53,570 nucleotides of DNA. Origin: Collinsella aerofaciens. GTDB taxonomy: Bacteria > Actinomycetota > Coriobacteriia > Coriobacteriales > Coriobacteriaceae. A program made the position numbers and the translations under genes. Of the stretch, positions 33,901-45,537 are shown piece by piece. Below the pieces are notes generated by a model. It was not told where the DNA came from. It saw nothing but the letters and a program-made list of their open reading frames with translations, and did not search any database. How positions within the stretch are numbered: position 1 is the stretch's first letter; the number at the start of each line of letters is the position of its first letter. The stretch lies in assembly GCF_005845035.1 (NCBI RefSeq), contig NZ_SPFO01000018.1, forward strand, positions 1 to 53,570. The letters run 5' to 3'.

Positions 33901-36900
33901 CGGCGTCATACGCACGTAGCGTGCGGCCACGGCGCCGTCGAACGTCACCGTTTTGCAGGCGGCGGAGCGCTCCCAATCGACCTCCTGGCTCGTCCAATGG
34001 ACACCGTCGAGACTCGTCTCGATGCGCATCTTGGTCACAGTGCCGTTGCCGGCGTCGGTACGCGGATAGTACTCGAGCTTGTCGAGCTTGTAGGCGCGGC
34101 CGTAGTCGACGGTGAGCGCCTTGCCCAGGTCGTTGCCGCCGGAGTGGAAGCCGCCGTCGCTCGTCTGGAACTCATGGTCGAAGGCGAGATCGGCCTTATG
34201 GCTGCCGTAGATCGAGCCCTCCCAGGTGATCTTCTCGGCCTCGGGCACGTTCCGCCATGGGTCGAGGGCGGAGTTCGCCGCGAGCACATCGCTCCAACGG
34301 GAGTAGCCCTCGGCGTTGCGCGAACGGATCTGGTAGGTGTGCTTGCTATTGTAGGCAAGATCGGTATGCGTGAATTCCGCTGCATCGCCCACGGCGAACA
34401 CGGTGCCATCGACCTTAAGGTCGTAGGAGGTAGCACCATCGACCTTTCCCCAGGTGAGCTTAATGCTCGTGGGAGTCGTGGCGTCCTCGGGGGCAGCAAG
34501 GTTCGCTGGTGCGGAGAGGTTCTCGTTGAGGCGGTCGGCCGCGAGCGTGGCGTCGGCGTTCACGAAACCGCCCAGCTCGAGCGTCTGCTCCGCTGCAGCG
34601 ACATCGGTCTTCGCAAACTTGACGTAGACCTTGGGGTTCGTGGTGATCTTAGTGTCGTTGAAGCTCTCGCCCTTCTCGGCCTCGGTGCTGTCCGCATCGC
34701 TGCCGTAGTGGTTGAGGTTGGGGCTTTCGTTGTAGAAGTAGACCGCTTGGCCAGCCTCGGGGGTCGCGGCGTCGAAAGCCTCCTGTGAGTCGACCTCGGT
34801 CACGTTGAGCGCAGTGCCGCCATTCTTGGCGATGACGCTCGCAGGCTTGGCGGACACGTTGGCCACAAAGGTCGTGGTACGGTTGGAATCGTAACCACTA
34901 TAGCTGCCCTGGGACGCCGCAGCGGTAAAGGTTGCGGTGCCGCCCGTAGCCTTGGAGCTAAAGACGGTACTCACATGGTCACCGTAAGAGATATTGTCGA
35001 TCGTGCCGTAGGCATTGTCCTCAGTCGTTTTGTTCTCGATGGAGGAGCCGTCGTCCTCGTACTGCGTGAAGCTGCCCTCACCCTCGGTGGCGAAGAACTC
35101 GACGATACGCTGGCTGCGGTCAGTGCCCTTGGTGTTGGTCTCGGTCACAGCCTCGGGGTTGTTGTTCTCGGCATACATCGGCACGATGGAATTGGCCTTT
35201 ACAAAGAGCGGCAGCTTCCAGAGCGGAGCATCGTAGTTGTTGAGGACCTGGCCGCCGCGGTACTGCTTACCCGAGAAGTAGTCGATCCAGATGGTGGGAT
35301 TATCATCGGTGCCGTAGTTGGGAAGGTAGATGCCGTTGCGAACGTCATTGCCCTTGTCATCTGCCTGGGTATCCTGATACACCGGCGCAACCAGGAAATT
35401 CTCACCGAACATATACTGGTACTGCGTCGAAGTGCTCGCGGCGTACTCGGAGTTGTCGGAGAGCAGCATGGCGCGGATCATGGGCAGGCCGGTATCGCCG
35501 TTACCCGTATCGATGTTGGCCGCCGAAGCCGCACTCGTGTAGATATAGGGCATGAGCTGCGCTTTGAGCTTGAGGTAGAAGCGCGAGATGCCCGTGTAGG
35601 GATCGCCGTGCGTCATGGGCGACTTGCGGTAGGTGCCCCAACCGTCCATGTCGAGCATAGAGGGCGTGAACGTCTTCCACTGGTAGTCGCGTGCCGAGAT
35701 GATGGGGTCGCCGCCAAAGATGCCGTCCATGTCGGAGCCGATGTTGGGGTTGCCCGAAAGACTCTGACCGATATACGTGGGGATATGGAAGCGGATGTAC
35801 TCCCAGTTGCCGCCGTACTGGTCGCCGGTCCAGATGCCGCCAAAGCGCTGCGTGCCGGCCCAACCATCGAGCGTAATGATGTTGGGGCGCTTGTTGGCGC
35901 CGGTCGTCACCGTGTCATAAGCCGTCTTGATGCCGTTAAGACCAAAAGAGTAGCCAGAGCCAACCCAGGCGACGTCGGTCTTGAGGGTAGTGATGCCTCC
36001 CGTCTTGACCTCGGCGTCGAAGTCGCGAAGCAGGTGCCACGGAGTCTCGGAGTTGCTATCGGGCTCAAGGTTGGACTGGGTCCACAGGCCCGTGCTCACG
36101 CCCTTGGAGTTAGCGTACTCGGTGAACTTCTTAAGGTTGTCGACGTTGGCGCGCACGGCGTTGAGGCGCTCGGCAGAACTCGTTCCGTCGGAGTTGACGC
36201 CGCCGGTCTTGTAGTAACCGTTCTGGCCATAGCCGGCACCGTAGCCGTCGTTCGGCAGGAACCAGCCGAGCGGCATGTCGTTGTCCTCGTAGTCATCGAT
36301 AACCTGCCGGGCAGAGAACTGGCGGTCGAAATCGGTCGCCTTCATGTTCTCGGTATCGACCGTAGGACCTTCACCGTTGAGCGTCTCGGACGCAAGCGTG
36401 CCGTCGAGCTTGTAGCCCGTCGCCATGCCAGACTCGTACTTAACGTCGCCCTTCTCGCTCGAGGACTTGCTGCCCTTGGTCTCCCACTTCTTCTGACCCG
36501 AAGTCGTTGACCAGCCATCACGGTTATAGGCATTCAGATGACCCAGGTAGAAACCGTATTCGGGCAGCAGCACCGGATTACCGGTTACCTTGTAGTAGTC
36601 CTGCAGCATCTCGGTTGCCACGTTCGAGGCGCCATCGTTGGTCGCCACGAAGTAGTAGGCATCGAACTCATTCTCGCTGTGCGAAGTCGTGACCGTCGAT
36701 GCATCCGTAGAACCGAAGTCGTAGGAACCTTCTGCGAACGTGTTTCGGAGCACGCCGTAGCCGTCACTCGTCCAATAGAACGGGTTGGGCGAAGCAACGC
36801 CGCCATCGGTCCAGTTGTTGGTGTTGGAGATGGCGATGGTCTGGTTGGTGTGCAGGAAGCGGCCGTTCTGAGTACCGCCGCCAAAGAAGTTCTCGGACTT

Positions 36901-37413
36901 CGCCTTGGCGAGCGTCTGGACGGTGCCCTTCTTATCAAGGTCGAGGGACGCGGACTCGGAGACCACGACACGGTCGCCCGACTTGATGCTCATCTTGCCA
37001 GTCGCCTTGTCCAGAATCACGGTCGCCTTTCCACCGGCGATCTCGATAGTGTCACCCTTGTCGACAACCGTCGCGCTCGGCTTGCTGTAGGTATCCGAGG
37101 TGTCGGGCTGGGCCTGAATCTTAGCCGTGTGGGACTTGCTACGCGGCGTGGCATACTCAGAGAACTCGCCTTTGGGGTCGACATTGTAACGGAAAATGCC
37201 GTCCTCTAGAAATGTGATACGGCCCTTGATGCCGTCGGCGAAATCGATGTCGACGACGTTCGAGGCGGACTGAGACACGGTCGCCGAATCGACGCCCTTA
37301 AGCGGCGTGGCAATCGCCTGCTGGGGGCTAGCGAACACGAGAGTCGCCGCTGTTGCGACGAGGACCGCGCTTCCCTTCACCCACCGTTTCGTAAAAATGG
37401 AATTCCTACGCAC
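31000..37413 (-). CDS. Giant sortase-anchored GH31 glycosidase with CBM32, cohesin, dockerin-like and FIVAR domains
   Basis: 2137 aa, secreted and wall-anchored. Signal peptide 1-35; GH31 catalytic region about 180-800 with nucleophile candidate D480 (TLKTDVAW) and acid/base candidate D531 (WTGDQYGGNW). Then fibronectin III (about 970-1040), CBM32 (1060-1190), a dockerin-like EF-hand DLNGNGVYDVYD (1238), cohesin-like (1270-1390), a discoidin-like part (1420-1590), a bacterial Ig-like domain, FIVAR (1675-1745), a second CBM32 (1751-1900) and two more FIVAR (1916-2057). A Gly/Ser/Asn linker leads to the sorting signal IPVTG (2100), a membrane span and RRNK. This layout recalls GH31 alpha-N-acetylgalactosaminidases (inference); alpha-glucosidase is the alternative. 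The start is GTG with GGAAGGAG upstream. Confidence 0.88.
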   Translation of the reverse strand: MRRNSIFTKRWVKGSAVLVATAATLVFASPQQAIATPLKGVDSATVSQSASNVVDIDFADGIKGRITFLEDGIFRYNVDPKGEFSEYATPRSKSHTAKIQAQPDTSDTYSKPSATVVDKGDTIEIAGGKATVILDKATGKMSIKSGDRVVVSESASLDLDKKGTVQTLAKAKSENFFGGGTQNGRFLHTNQTIAISNTNNWTDGGVASPNPFYWTSDGYGVLRNTFAEGSYDFGSTDASTVTTSHSENEFDAYYFVATNDGASNVATEMLQDYYKVTGNPVLLPEYGFYLGHLNAYNRDGWSTTSGQKKWETKGSKSSSEKGDVKYESGMATGYKLDGTLASETLNGEGPTVDTENMKATDFDRQFSARQVIDDYEDNDMPLGWFLPNDGYGAGYGQNGYYKTGGVNSDGTSSAERLNAVRANVDNLKKFTEYANSKGVSTGLWTQSNLEPDSNSETPWHLLRDFDAEVKTGGITTLKTDVAWVGSGYSFGLNGIKTAYDTVTTGANKRPNIITLDGWAGTQRFGGIWTGDQYGGNWEYIRFHIPTYIGQSLSGNPNIGSDMDGIFGGDPIISARDYQWKTFTPSMLDMDGWGTYRKSPMTHGDPYTGISRFYLKLKAQLMPYIYTSAASAANIDTGNGDTGLPMIRAMLLSDNSEYAASTSTQYQYMFGENFLVAPVYQDTQADDKGNDVRNGIYLPNYGTDDNPTIWIDYFSGKQYRGGQVLNNYDAPLWKLPLFVKANSIVPMYAENNNPEAVTETNTKGTDRSQRIVEFFATEGEGSFTQYEDDGSSIENKTTEDNAYGTIDNISYGDHVSTVFSSKATGGTATFTAAASQGSYSGYDSNRTTTFVANVSAKPASVIAKNGGTALNVTEVDSQEAFDAATPEAGQAVYFYNESPNLNHYGSDADSTEAEKGESFNDTKITTNPKVYVKFAKTDVAAAEQTLELGGFVNADATLAADRLNENLSAPANLAAPEDATTPTSIKLTWGKVDGATSYDLKVDGTVFAVGDAAEFTHTDLAYNSKHTYQIRSRNAEGYSRWSDVLAANSALDPWRNVPEAEKITWEGSIYGSHKADLAFDHEFQTSDGGFHSGGNDLGKALTVDYGRAYKLDKLEYYPRTDAGNGTVTKMRIETSLDGVHWTSQEVDWERSAACKTVTFDGAVAARYVRMTPLASVGNFFSASEIAIYKADGTDGFAVGSNLNKATISDGDFSNMKNYLGLENREPDTSTFDSQIRDHFADLNGNGVYDVYDYSFTMAGLDGGTKQKGKVAGKLAVIPSKTEVDAGDEITVDVYAADAKNVNALGALVNFKSDQFEFVSESISQDGSTAGMENLSREKVQFADGTQTINLAFANRGDGKLYNGTGAVASFKLKAKTAGKVELPSTSWLIGPACDALEFTSDGTVTMPDVPQPTVAEYGQDAFNITMTNDELTTDDGSNVEKLIQQKSYNALFDNDEGDNGFEFLWNWSGNWDSEGKLPSYVKLPTTMTFAFKTPSKLDAVEVVNRDGGNGTVQKIKAVVTFEDGSTQEFAGGEYDSFQARYAFGLSAENKGKKATKVEITPLEASGDQMLTLREINFNYTQGVEAIEGIELGKNQTEFFEGDVTLVDAKATPESAGYPYVTVESSDSSVVSVSAVQAGDSVNYYLRANKAGKATITVASVLDPSKTASYEVEVKAGVDTSALMAALSKAAGYSESVYTKDSYAALTAAVEAAQKLLDGGQGSYSKKDVADATTKIEKAIDGLKMRPVDEKKLINTPENRENVKVTGFSSEADYEGSNAVNALDGDEQTLWHSDYAYKTGMPQHLTVDLGRDYDLTDVTFLPRQDGGTNGDIFEAEVLVSDTADGYEMGTAASMGTFTFDNDGRVLTDRGDWKQMSFGAARGRYVTVKVLHAGGGSVDAYCSMAELKFYGAAVPDPVAKDDLTAAIEKVDAEVAAGDLKASDYTEASWTAFQNALASARAILSDENATQDEVDQALKALEDARDALEKTPVTPVENPTKKQLKALVKQAKETDTKGKTAESVKALTDAITYAEDVLGDENASDTQLQAAYDQLKLAIEGLKDADSGNQGGSGNQGSGNGSNGGSQAGKPAGDKAQGGKKNGSAIPVTGDQTAATVATVGGLGAIIAAIGAFFHRRNKAE

Positions 37414-37539
37414 CTGGACTCCTTCCCTCCGACATGCGGAAGTGTCGCGGACGCGCGCCCCGCAGCATGGGCGAACGCATCAACGGGGGGGTGTTCGGTA
37501 CATTCCGTACAATTGGCCCACCCGTTACCAAGGGGTCAA

Positions 37540-37553
37540 CTGGTAGTAACCAG
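37540..37553 (-). promoter_or_regulatory. Palindromic operator candidate upstream of the GH31 gene
   Basis: CTGGT-N4-ACCAG palindrome, about 125 nt before the GTG start. On the minus strand it is directly followed by a -35-like TTGACC, so a repressor here could block transcription. Related words occur at 37660 (ACCAATTGGT) and 37718 (AACTGGTATTACATAACC). A GntR-family regulator is a guess. The rest of 37414-37740 is AT-richer non-coding DNA with no gene that I can support. Confidence 0.35.
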
Positions 37554-37740
37554 ATAGCCACCTATAAGGTTGAATCAGCATACATGAGCAGTTGCGCAAA
37601 TTAAGTTTGGAATTCTCCCAGCGGTATAAAAATGAACGTAGATGGCGAAGTGGGTCTAACCAACCATACCAATTGGTTCTCCAGCCAGATACCACTTAAG
37701 CATAGTTTTACTTGTTTAACTGGTATTACATAACCAATAC

Positions 37741-37837
37741 CTTTCCTCGGAAAACGGGCTTCGCGAATTATCCTGAGGGAAAGTCGTATCAGCCACCCCG
37801 CGACCCACCGGGAATTACCATGACGTACTTTGGCTGT
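37741..37837. repeat. Palindromic repeat with TTCGCGAA loop, copy R2 (degenerate)
   Basis: CTTTCCTCGG...CTGAGGGAAAG surrounds GGGCTTCGCGAA. It is followed by a tail ending CCATGACGTACTTTGGCTG that closely matches the tail of R1. Stem pairing is weaker than in R1 and R3. Confidence 0.6.
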
Positions 37838-37933
37838 TTTTGGTTGGAATGGAAGGTTGACGGAGGGTGGTGGGGTCGCGCGCGCAGACGTGGTGTAAGA
37901 GTGTCCTGAGGTCCGTCGCTGCAAGTCCCGATG

Positions 37934-39268
37934 TTACTCCTTCTTGAGGCCGCGCTTCTCGACTATCTCGTCCACTATCTCCCTGGCGCGCCGCCCGAGC
38001 GCGCGGCGCCTCCCCTCTGTCGGGGCCGGCCTGTCCGCGGGCTCGGCGAAGCCCTCGGCGGCCGAGGCCTCGGAGAACACGCGCTGCTGGGACCACTGCC
38101 CCTCGGTCTCCATGAGGCTCGCGCACGTCAGGCGCAGCATCGACTCCCTCGAGGGGAAGGACTGCACGACCCTGTAGCGGCGCTTGATCTCGCGGTTGGC
38201 GCGCTCCTGGACGTTGTTGGTGCGGAGCTTGGCCCAGTGCGCCCTGGGGAAGGCCGTGAACGCCAGCGCGGAGTCCTCGGCCTGCTCGAAGACCTCGCCG
38301 GCCCTGGCGGACACCGACGCCACCCAGGGCGCCGCCTCGGCCCACACGCGGCGCGCGAGGTCGGGGTCGTCCTGGTAGACCGCGGCGTGCACGAGGTCCC
38401 TGACGGCCGCCTTGGAGTCCTCGGGCCTGCCCGAGCAGGCGCTCTGGAGGTTGCGCTGCAGGTGCGTCACGCAGCGCTGCCAGGCGCAGCCCTGGAACAG
38501 GCGCGAGACGGCGGCCACGAGCCCGGCGTGGCTGTCGGAGACCACGAGGCGGACGCCGGCCAGCCCGCGCTCGCGCAGCCCGCCGAGGAATGCCGCCCAG
38601 GAGTCCTCGCTCTCGGTGTCGACCACGTCGCAGCCCAGGAAGTGCTTGCGCCCGTCGGCGCCCAGCCCGATCGCGGTCACGACGCCCTGCGAGACGACCG
38701 ACGAGCCGACCCTGCAGCTCATGTAGGTGGCGTCGAGCCACAGGTAGCGGCACGGCGTGCCCGACAGGTCGCGGCTGCGGAACTCCGCCACCTCGGCGTC
38801 GAGGTCGGAGCAGAGGCTCGAGACCTCCGAGCTCGACAGCGAGGATATGCCCAGCTTGGACGCCACGCGCTCGACCTTGCGGGTGGACACGCCGCACACG
38901 TACATCTCCTGCACGATGGCGGCCACCGAGGTGTCGACGCGCGACCATCGCGCGAGCATGCCCTCGGGGTAGTAGGTGCCGTGCCTGAGCTTGGGTATCT
39001 CGAGCTCCACGTCACCCACGGCGGTCTTGAGCGACCTGGGGCGGTAGCCGTTGCGGCTGTTCTCCCTGCCGTCGCTGCGCTCGTTGCGGCTCGCGCCGCA
39101 CATCTGCTGGGCCTCGGAGTCCATCAGCGCGTTCATCACGCCGCCCAGCACCCTGCACGCGAACTCGCGCGCGTCGCCGCACTCCTGCCAAAGCCTCGCC
39201 GCCTCGAGGGCCTCGTCGCGGCCGAGGCGCAGTACACTCTCTTCTTGGGGCATCGCCTTTCCTTCCAT
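37934..39268 (-). CDS. IS256-family (mutator-type) transposase
   Basis: 444 aa. Family features: an N-terminal helical DNA-binding part with NSRNGYRPRSLKT and GDVELEIPKLRHG, then the DDE core with D in YLWLDATYM, D in LVVSDSHAGL and E in NNVQERANREIKRR. CAWQRCVTHLQRNL is also typical. It appears full-length and intact. Clear terminal inverted repeats could not be defined; the right side abuts the IS200-like element within about 55 nt. An alternative ATG is at 39253. Confidence 0.93.
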   Translation of the reverse strand: MEGKAMPQEESVLRLGRDEALEAARLWQECGDAREFACRVLGGVMNALMDSEAQQMCGASRNERSDGRENSRNGYRPRSLKTAVGDVELEIPKLRHGTYYPEGMLARWSRVDTSVAAIVQEMYVCGVSTRKVERVASKLGISSLSSSEVSSLCSDLDAEVAEFRSRDLSGTPCRYLWLDATYMSCRVGSSVVSQGVVTAIGLGADGRKHFLGCDVVDTESEDSWAAFLGGLRERGLAGVRLVVSDSHAGLVAAVSRLFQGCAWQRCVTHLQRNLQSACSGRPEDSKAAVRDLVHAAVYQDDPDLARRVWAEAAPWVASVSARAGEVFEQAEDSALAFTAFPRAHWAKLRTNNVQERANREIKRRYRVVQSFPSRESMLRLTCASLMETEGQWSQQRVFSEASAAEGFAEPADRPAPTEGRRRALGRRAREIVDEIVEKRGLKKE

Positions 39269-39322
39269 TCGTCACCTTCATTACTCCAACGACGAATTCT
39301 AGGCGGTGTCCCCTCCCTTTCA

Positions 39323-40098
39323 AGAAATCAAAACCACCCCTAAAAGGGGTGGTTTGCTCTTAGGGTATAACCCTTGGATTTCCGGCACGCGTCTAAAGGC
39401 GCCGGCCCTCACGGGGTTCGGGCCGCACTGCAGATTGACCCGTGGCGGGCCGGTCAAACCGGCGCTATTTACGCCCCGGCCCCCTGCCGAAGGGGTCCTC
39501 GTACTCCTTGACGCTCAGCCGGTCGAGCGCGATGTCGGCCTTCTCCTGCTCCCGGATGTACTTCGCGATCGTGGCCTCGTTCAGGCCGACCGTGGACACG
39601 CAGTGGCCCTCGGCCCAGAACTTCCTGTTGCCGAACTTGTACTTCATGTTCGCGTGCCTGTCGAATACCATCAGCGAGCTCTTCCCCTTCAGGTAGCCCA
39701 TCACGCTCGATACGCTGTACTTCGGCGGTATCGCCAGCAGCATGTGGACGTGGTCAGGCATCAGGTGCCCCTCGATGATCTCTATCCCCTTGTACTGGCA
39801 GAGCTTCCTGAAGATCTCCCCAAGGTCGGACCTTATTTGGTTGTAGATGACTTTGCGCCTATACTTCGGCGTGAACACGACGTGGTACTTGCACATCCAC
39901 TTCGTGTGCGACAGGCTGTAGGCCTTCTGGGCCATACGCCACCACCGCCCTCTCGACTCGGATTCCTTGCGGCCTGAACAATCGCAAGTGTCCGGCGAGG
40001 GGGCGGCTTTGTAAAGCCGTTTGGCCCCACCCGCATAGCGGGTGGTTTCTGATGCGGCGCGCTGCGCGCCCCGCACAGGCTAAAGCCTCTAAGGGAAG
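39323..40098 (-). mobile_element. Complete IS200/IS605-group element carrying only tnpA
   Basis: One end has a hairpin AAACCACCCC/GGGGTGGTTT (39331-39355) followed by GCTCTTAGGGTATAACCC. The other has CCACCCGC/GCGGGTGG (40027-40045), a second GC hairpin and a short AGGCTAAAGCCT palindrome. The first end recurs at 53489-53570 and the second at 1-77. No accessory TnpB is encoded. The exact cleavage points are approximate. Confidence 0.85.
39465..39935 (-). CDS. tnpA: IS200/IS605-family Y1 transposase TnpA
   Basis: 156 aa HUH enzyme for single-strand transposition. It has YHVVFTPKYRRKVI, the metal-binding HUH motif in HLMPDHVHMLLAIPP, GNRKFWAEGHCVSTVGLNE and the catalytic Tyr in ATIAKYIREQ. The length and motifs are complete, so it may be active. 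The ATG at 39935 is preferred as it begins the conserved MAQKAYSLSHTKW. Confidence 0.95.
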   Translation of the reverse strand: MAQKAYSLSHTKWMCKYHVVFTPKYRRKVIYNQIRSDLGEIFRKLCQYKGIEIIEGHLMPDHVHMLLAIPPKYSVSSVMGYLKGKSSLMVFDRHANMKYKFGNRKFWAEGHCVSTVGLNEATIAKYIREQEKADIALDRLSVKEYEDPFGRGPGRK

Positions 40099-40149
40099 AG
40101 GCGGGGCATGCCCCGCCTCTTACACCACATCTCTGCGCGCTACCGGTGG

Positions 40150-40353
40150 TGGACAGTTAGTTCAGATACGTATTATTTGGCCGTGCCAATTGGCATTAAT
40201 GGATTGGTTTGGAGCCACTTTGGACCCAATAATGGGCTATTCTCGCCCTTGAGCGAGCGCCTCTGTCGGCCCAGAAGGCCAAAAACGGCTCATTTGACCC
40301 CAAATCGACCTTCGTCAGCCTTTAAAAAAATACGTATCTGAACTAACTGTCCA
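40150..40353. repeat. 204-bp terminal-inverted-repeat element, copy C
   Basis: TGGACAGTTAGTTCAGAT then ACGTAT at the left, with the exact reverse complement at the right (25 bp). Compared with copies A and B, bases 19-20 are AC instead of TT and the right end has changed to match. The interior is not clearly similar to A or B. It lies 52 nt beyond the IS200-like element and just before the carB terminators. No gene is attached to this copy. Confidence 0.85.
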
Positions 40354-40374
40354 GGGACATGTCTCCCCCATAGC

Positions 40375-40411
40375 AAAAAGTCTCTTGGCGAATGAAAATT
40401 CGCCAAGAGAC
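40375..40411 (-). terminator. Second of two tandem terminators after carB
   Basis: A perfect 14-bp stem GTCTCTTGGCGAAT/ATTCGCCAAGAGAC with a 4-nt loop; on the minus strand five T follow. Confidence 0.85.
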
Positions 40412-40418
40412 CCCATAC

Positions 40419-40460
40419 AAAACGTGGGCTCTGTCGTTCGAATGAACGACAGAGCCCACG
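40419..40460 (-). terminator. First of two tandem terminators after carB
   Basis: A perfect 17-bp stem CGTGGGCTCTGTCGTTC and complement with a 4-nt loop; on the minus strand TTTT follows. Unusually strong. Confidence 0.85.
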
Positions 40461-40535
40461 CTCACTTTTTATTCAGCCCTAGTCATCGCGCAAAGCCCCT
40501 TCGGCAGCACACGGTGCAGCCGAGTCACCGCAGAC

Positions 40536-40613
40536 CGGGGCGGGAGGCGGACCTTTCTCTCGGAAAACTTCGCGAAGCCCAGTTTCCGAGAGAAAGCGTC
40601 CGATCCCGCCCCG
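40536..40613. repeat. Palindromic repeat with TTCGCGAA loop, copy R3 (inverted)
   Basis: Outer arms CGGGGCGGGA/TCCCGCCCCG and inner arms CTTTCTCTCGG/CCGAGAGAAAG enclose the core. On the minus strand the core is AACTGGGCTTCGCGAAGTTT, identical to R1, while the arms differ from R1 but stay complementary. It starts 17 nt after the carB stop. Confidence 0.75.
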
Positions 40614-40629
40614 GGCGACGGGATGAGTC

Positions 40630-43944
<3,315 letters not shown>

Positions 43945-43945
43945 G

Positions 43946-45376
43946 TTAGTTCTCCTCGGTCTCAGTCTCGGCGAAATTCCAGCCAGCCAGGCGGTCCTTC
44001 GCGGTGTCGATGTCCAGGTAGTTCTCCTCGCCGTCCATGAGTCGCGTAAAGGCGGTAAAGAGATAGTGGGCATCGGTGGGGCCAGGCGAGGCCTCGGGGT
44101 GATACTGGACCGAGAAGCACGGGGCGTCGAGCAGCTGGATGCCCTCGGCGGTGCCGTCGTTGAGGTTCACATGTGTTAGGCGAATGCGGCCAAAGCGCTT
44201 GTTCATCACGACCGGCGCGATTCCGCGGCGCACCCAGACCCGCAGATCTCCATCGGCCGCATGCTCGGTCTCGCCGCCGGAAAGCTCGGGGACAAGCTTG
44301 CCCAAGCTGGGGAACAGCAGGCCAAAGCCATGGTTTTGCGCGGTGATCTCCACGCGACGGCTTACCAGGTTCATGACCGGCTGGTTGCCACCGCGGTGAC
44401 CGAACTTAAGCTTTTCCATCTGGGCACCGCAGGCCAGGCTGATCATCTGGTGACCAAGACAAATACCAAAGACCGGCACCTTGCAGATCAGCTGCTGCAC
44501 CTGCTCGTAGGTCTCCACCACGGCGTCAGGGTCGCCGGGGCCGTTGGACAAAAAGACGCCATCGGGATTCATGTCGAGCACCTCACTCGCAGGCGTATCC
44601 CACGGCACGACAGTAAGGTCGCAGCCGGCGCGGACGAGGCCCTCCAGAATGCCGCGCTTGACGCCGCAGTCGTAGGCGACCACTTTGTGACGGGCAGGAG
44701 CGGCAACCGCAAGTGCAAAGTCATGCGTGGCAGGCAGGTCGGCGGCCACAAACTCGTGAGGCGCGGGGCAACTTACGGTCTTCACCAGGTTCTCGCCTAC
44801 CAGCGTGGGCGCTGCGGCCAGACGCTCGGCAAGCTCGTCGACGTCGAAGATCTCGGTCGAGATAATGCCCATCTTGGAACCATTGTCGCGCAGATGGCGT
44901 ACCAGAGCGCGGGTGTCGACACCCTCGATAGCGACGATGCCGTGAGCGCGCAGGTACTCCGGCACGCTGACGGCCGAGCGCCAGTTAGAAGGCGTGGCGC
45001 ACATGTCGCGAACGATCATGCCGCGCATAGCCGGAGCGCTCGTAGGGCGCACGTCGTCGCCGGGGAAGGCCGACTGGACGTCGGTCTCGTCGATACCGTA
45101 GTTGCCGATCTGCGGATAGGTCATGGTTACGATTTGGCCGGCATAACTCGGGTCGGTCATGACCTCAAAGTAGCCCTCGAGCGAGGTGTTGAAGCAGACT
45201 TCGCCGGTCGCGGTGCCCTCGGCGCCGCATGCACGTCCATAAAAAATGGTCCCATCCTCAAGATACAGGATGCAGGGACCGCAGGTGCCCTTGCTGGTTT
45301 TGGCCAGCATGCGCTGGCAAAGCTCGCTGGGCGCGAAGGTGCGGGCGGCAGCGCCCGCGGTATGGTTGTTCGCCAT
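43946..45376 (-). CDS. carA: Carbamoyl-phosphate synthase small subunit (glutaminase)
   Basis: 476 aa, longer than most CarA (about 380). There is a roughly 35-residue N-terminal extension before [12 protein letters not shown] and extra length elsewhere. N-domain motifs include [26 protein letters not shown]. The class I glutaminase part has nucleophile Cys in [10 protein letters not shown] and His-Glu in [19 protein letters not shown] precedes the ATG at 45376. The AT-rich region upstream may hold an operator. Confidence 0.95.
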   Translation of the reverse strand: MANNHTAGAAARTFAPSELCQRMLAKTSKGTCGPCILYLEDGTIFYGRACGAEGTATGEVCFNTSLEGYFEVMTDPSYAGQIVTMTYPQIGNYGIDETDVQSAFPGDDVRPTSAPAMRGMIVRDMCATPSNWRSAVSVPEYLRAHGIVAIEGVDTRALVRHLRDNGSKMGIISTEIFDVDELAERLAAAPTLVGENLVKTVSCPAPHEFVAADLPATHDFALAVAAPARHKVVAYDCGVKRGILEGLVRAGCDLTVVPWDTPASEVLDMNPDGVFLSNGPGDPDAVVETYEQVQQLICKVPVFGICLGHQMISLACGAQMEKLKFGHRGGNQPVMNLVSRRVEITAQNHGFGLLFPSLGKLVPELSGGETEHAADGDLRVWVRRGIAPVVMNKRFGRIRLTHVNLNDGTAEGIQLLDAPCFSVQYHPEASPGPTDAHYLFTAFTRLMDGEENYLDIDTAKDRLAGWNFAETETEEN

Positions 45377-45454
45377 AATTCTCCTTCCCGGTCTCACAGG
45401 ACCGGCTTAAAGGTGTGTAGTTAGGCCTCGCGGTATTGTAACCGCAAGCATGCC

Positions 45455-45535
45455 TCATGGCGTTAATTTCATCGAAATGTTTACGAAATGATAATTATGA
45501 CTTTCTATGCATAATGATTTTTTAATCCCCGTCCC
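45455..45535 (-). promoter_or_regulatory. AT-rich regulatory region upstream of carAB
   Basis: This stretch is far richer in A/T than its surroundings. It contains a repeated CGAAATG and words such as TGCATAATGA and ATAATTATGA that loosely resemble arginine-repressor boxes. The region 45398-45454 also has GCGGTTACAATACCGC, a palindrome including a -10-like TACAAT. The assignment to ArgR or pyrimidine control is speculative. Confidence 0.3.
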
Positions 45536-45537
45536 AG

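Noticed and set aside
29228..37413. Sortase B and the GH31 protein as a dedicated pair
   Set aside because: purE lies between them and the IPVTG signal is not the usual class B substrate motif, so dedicated pairing is not supported.
37601..37924. Small open frame upstream of the IS256-type gene
   Set aside because: Its composition and lack of ribosome site, plus overlap with palindrome R2, make it a chance frame.
37870..39320. Terminal inverted repeats for the IS256-type element
   Set aside because: I compared the sequence on both sides of the transposase gene and found no convincing inverted match, so no boundaries are claimed.
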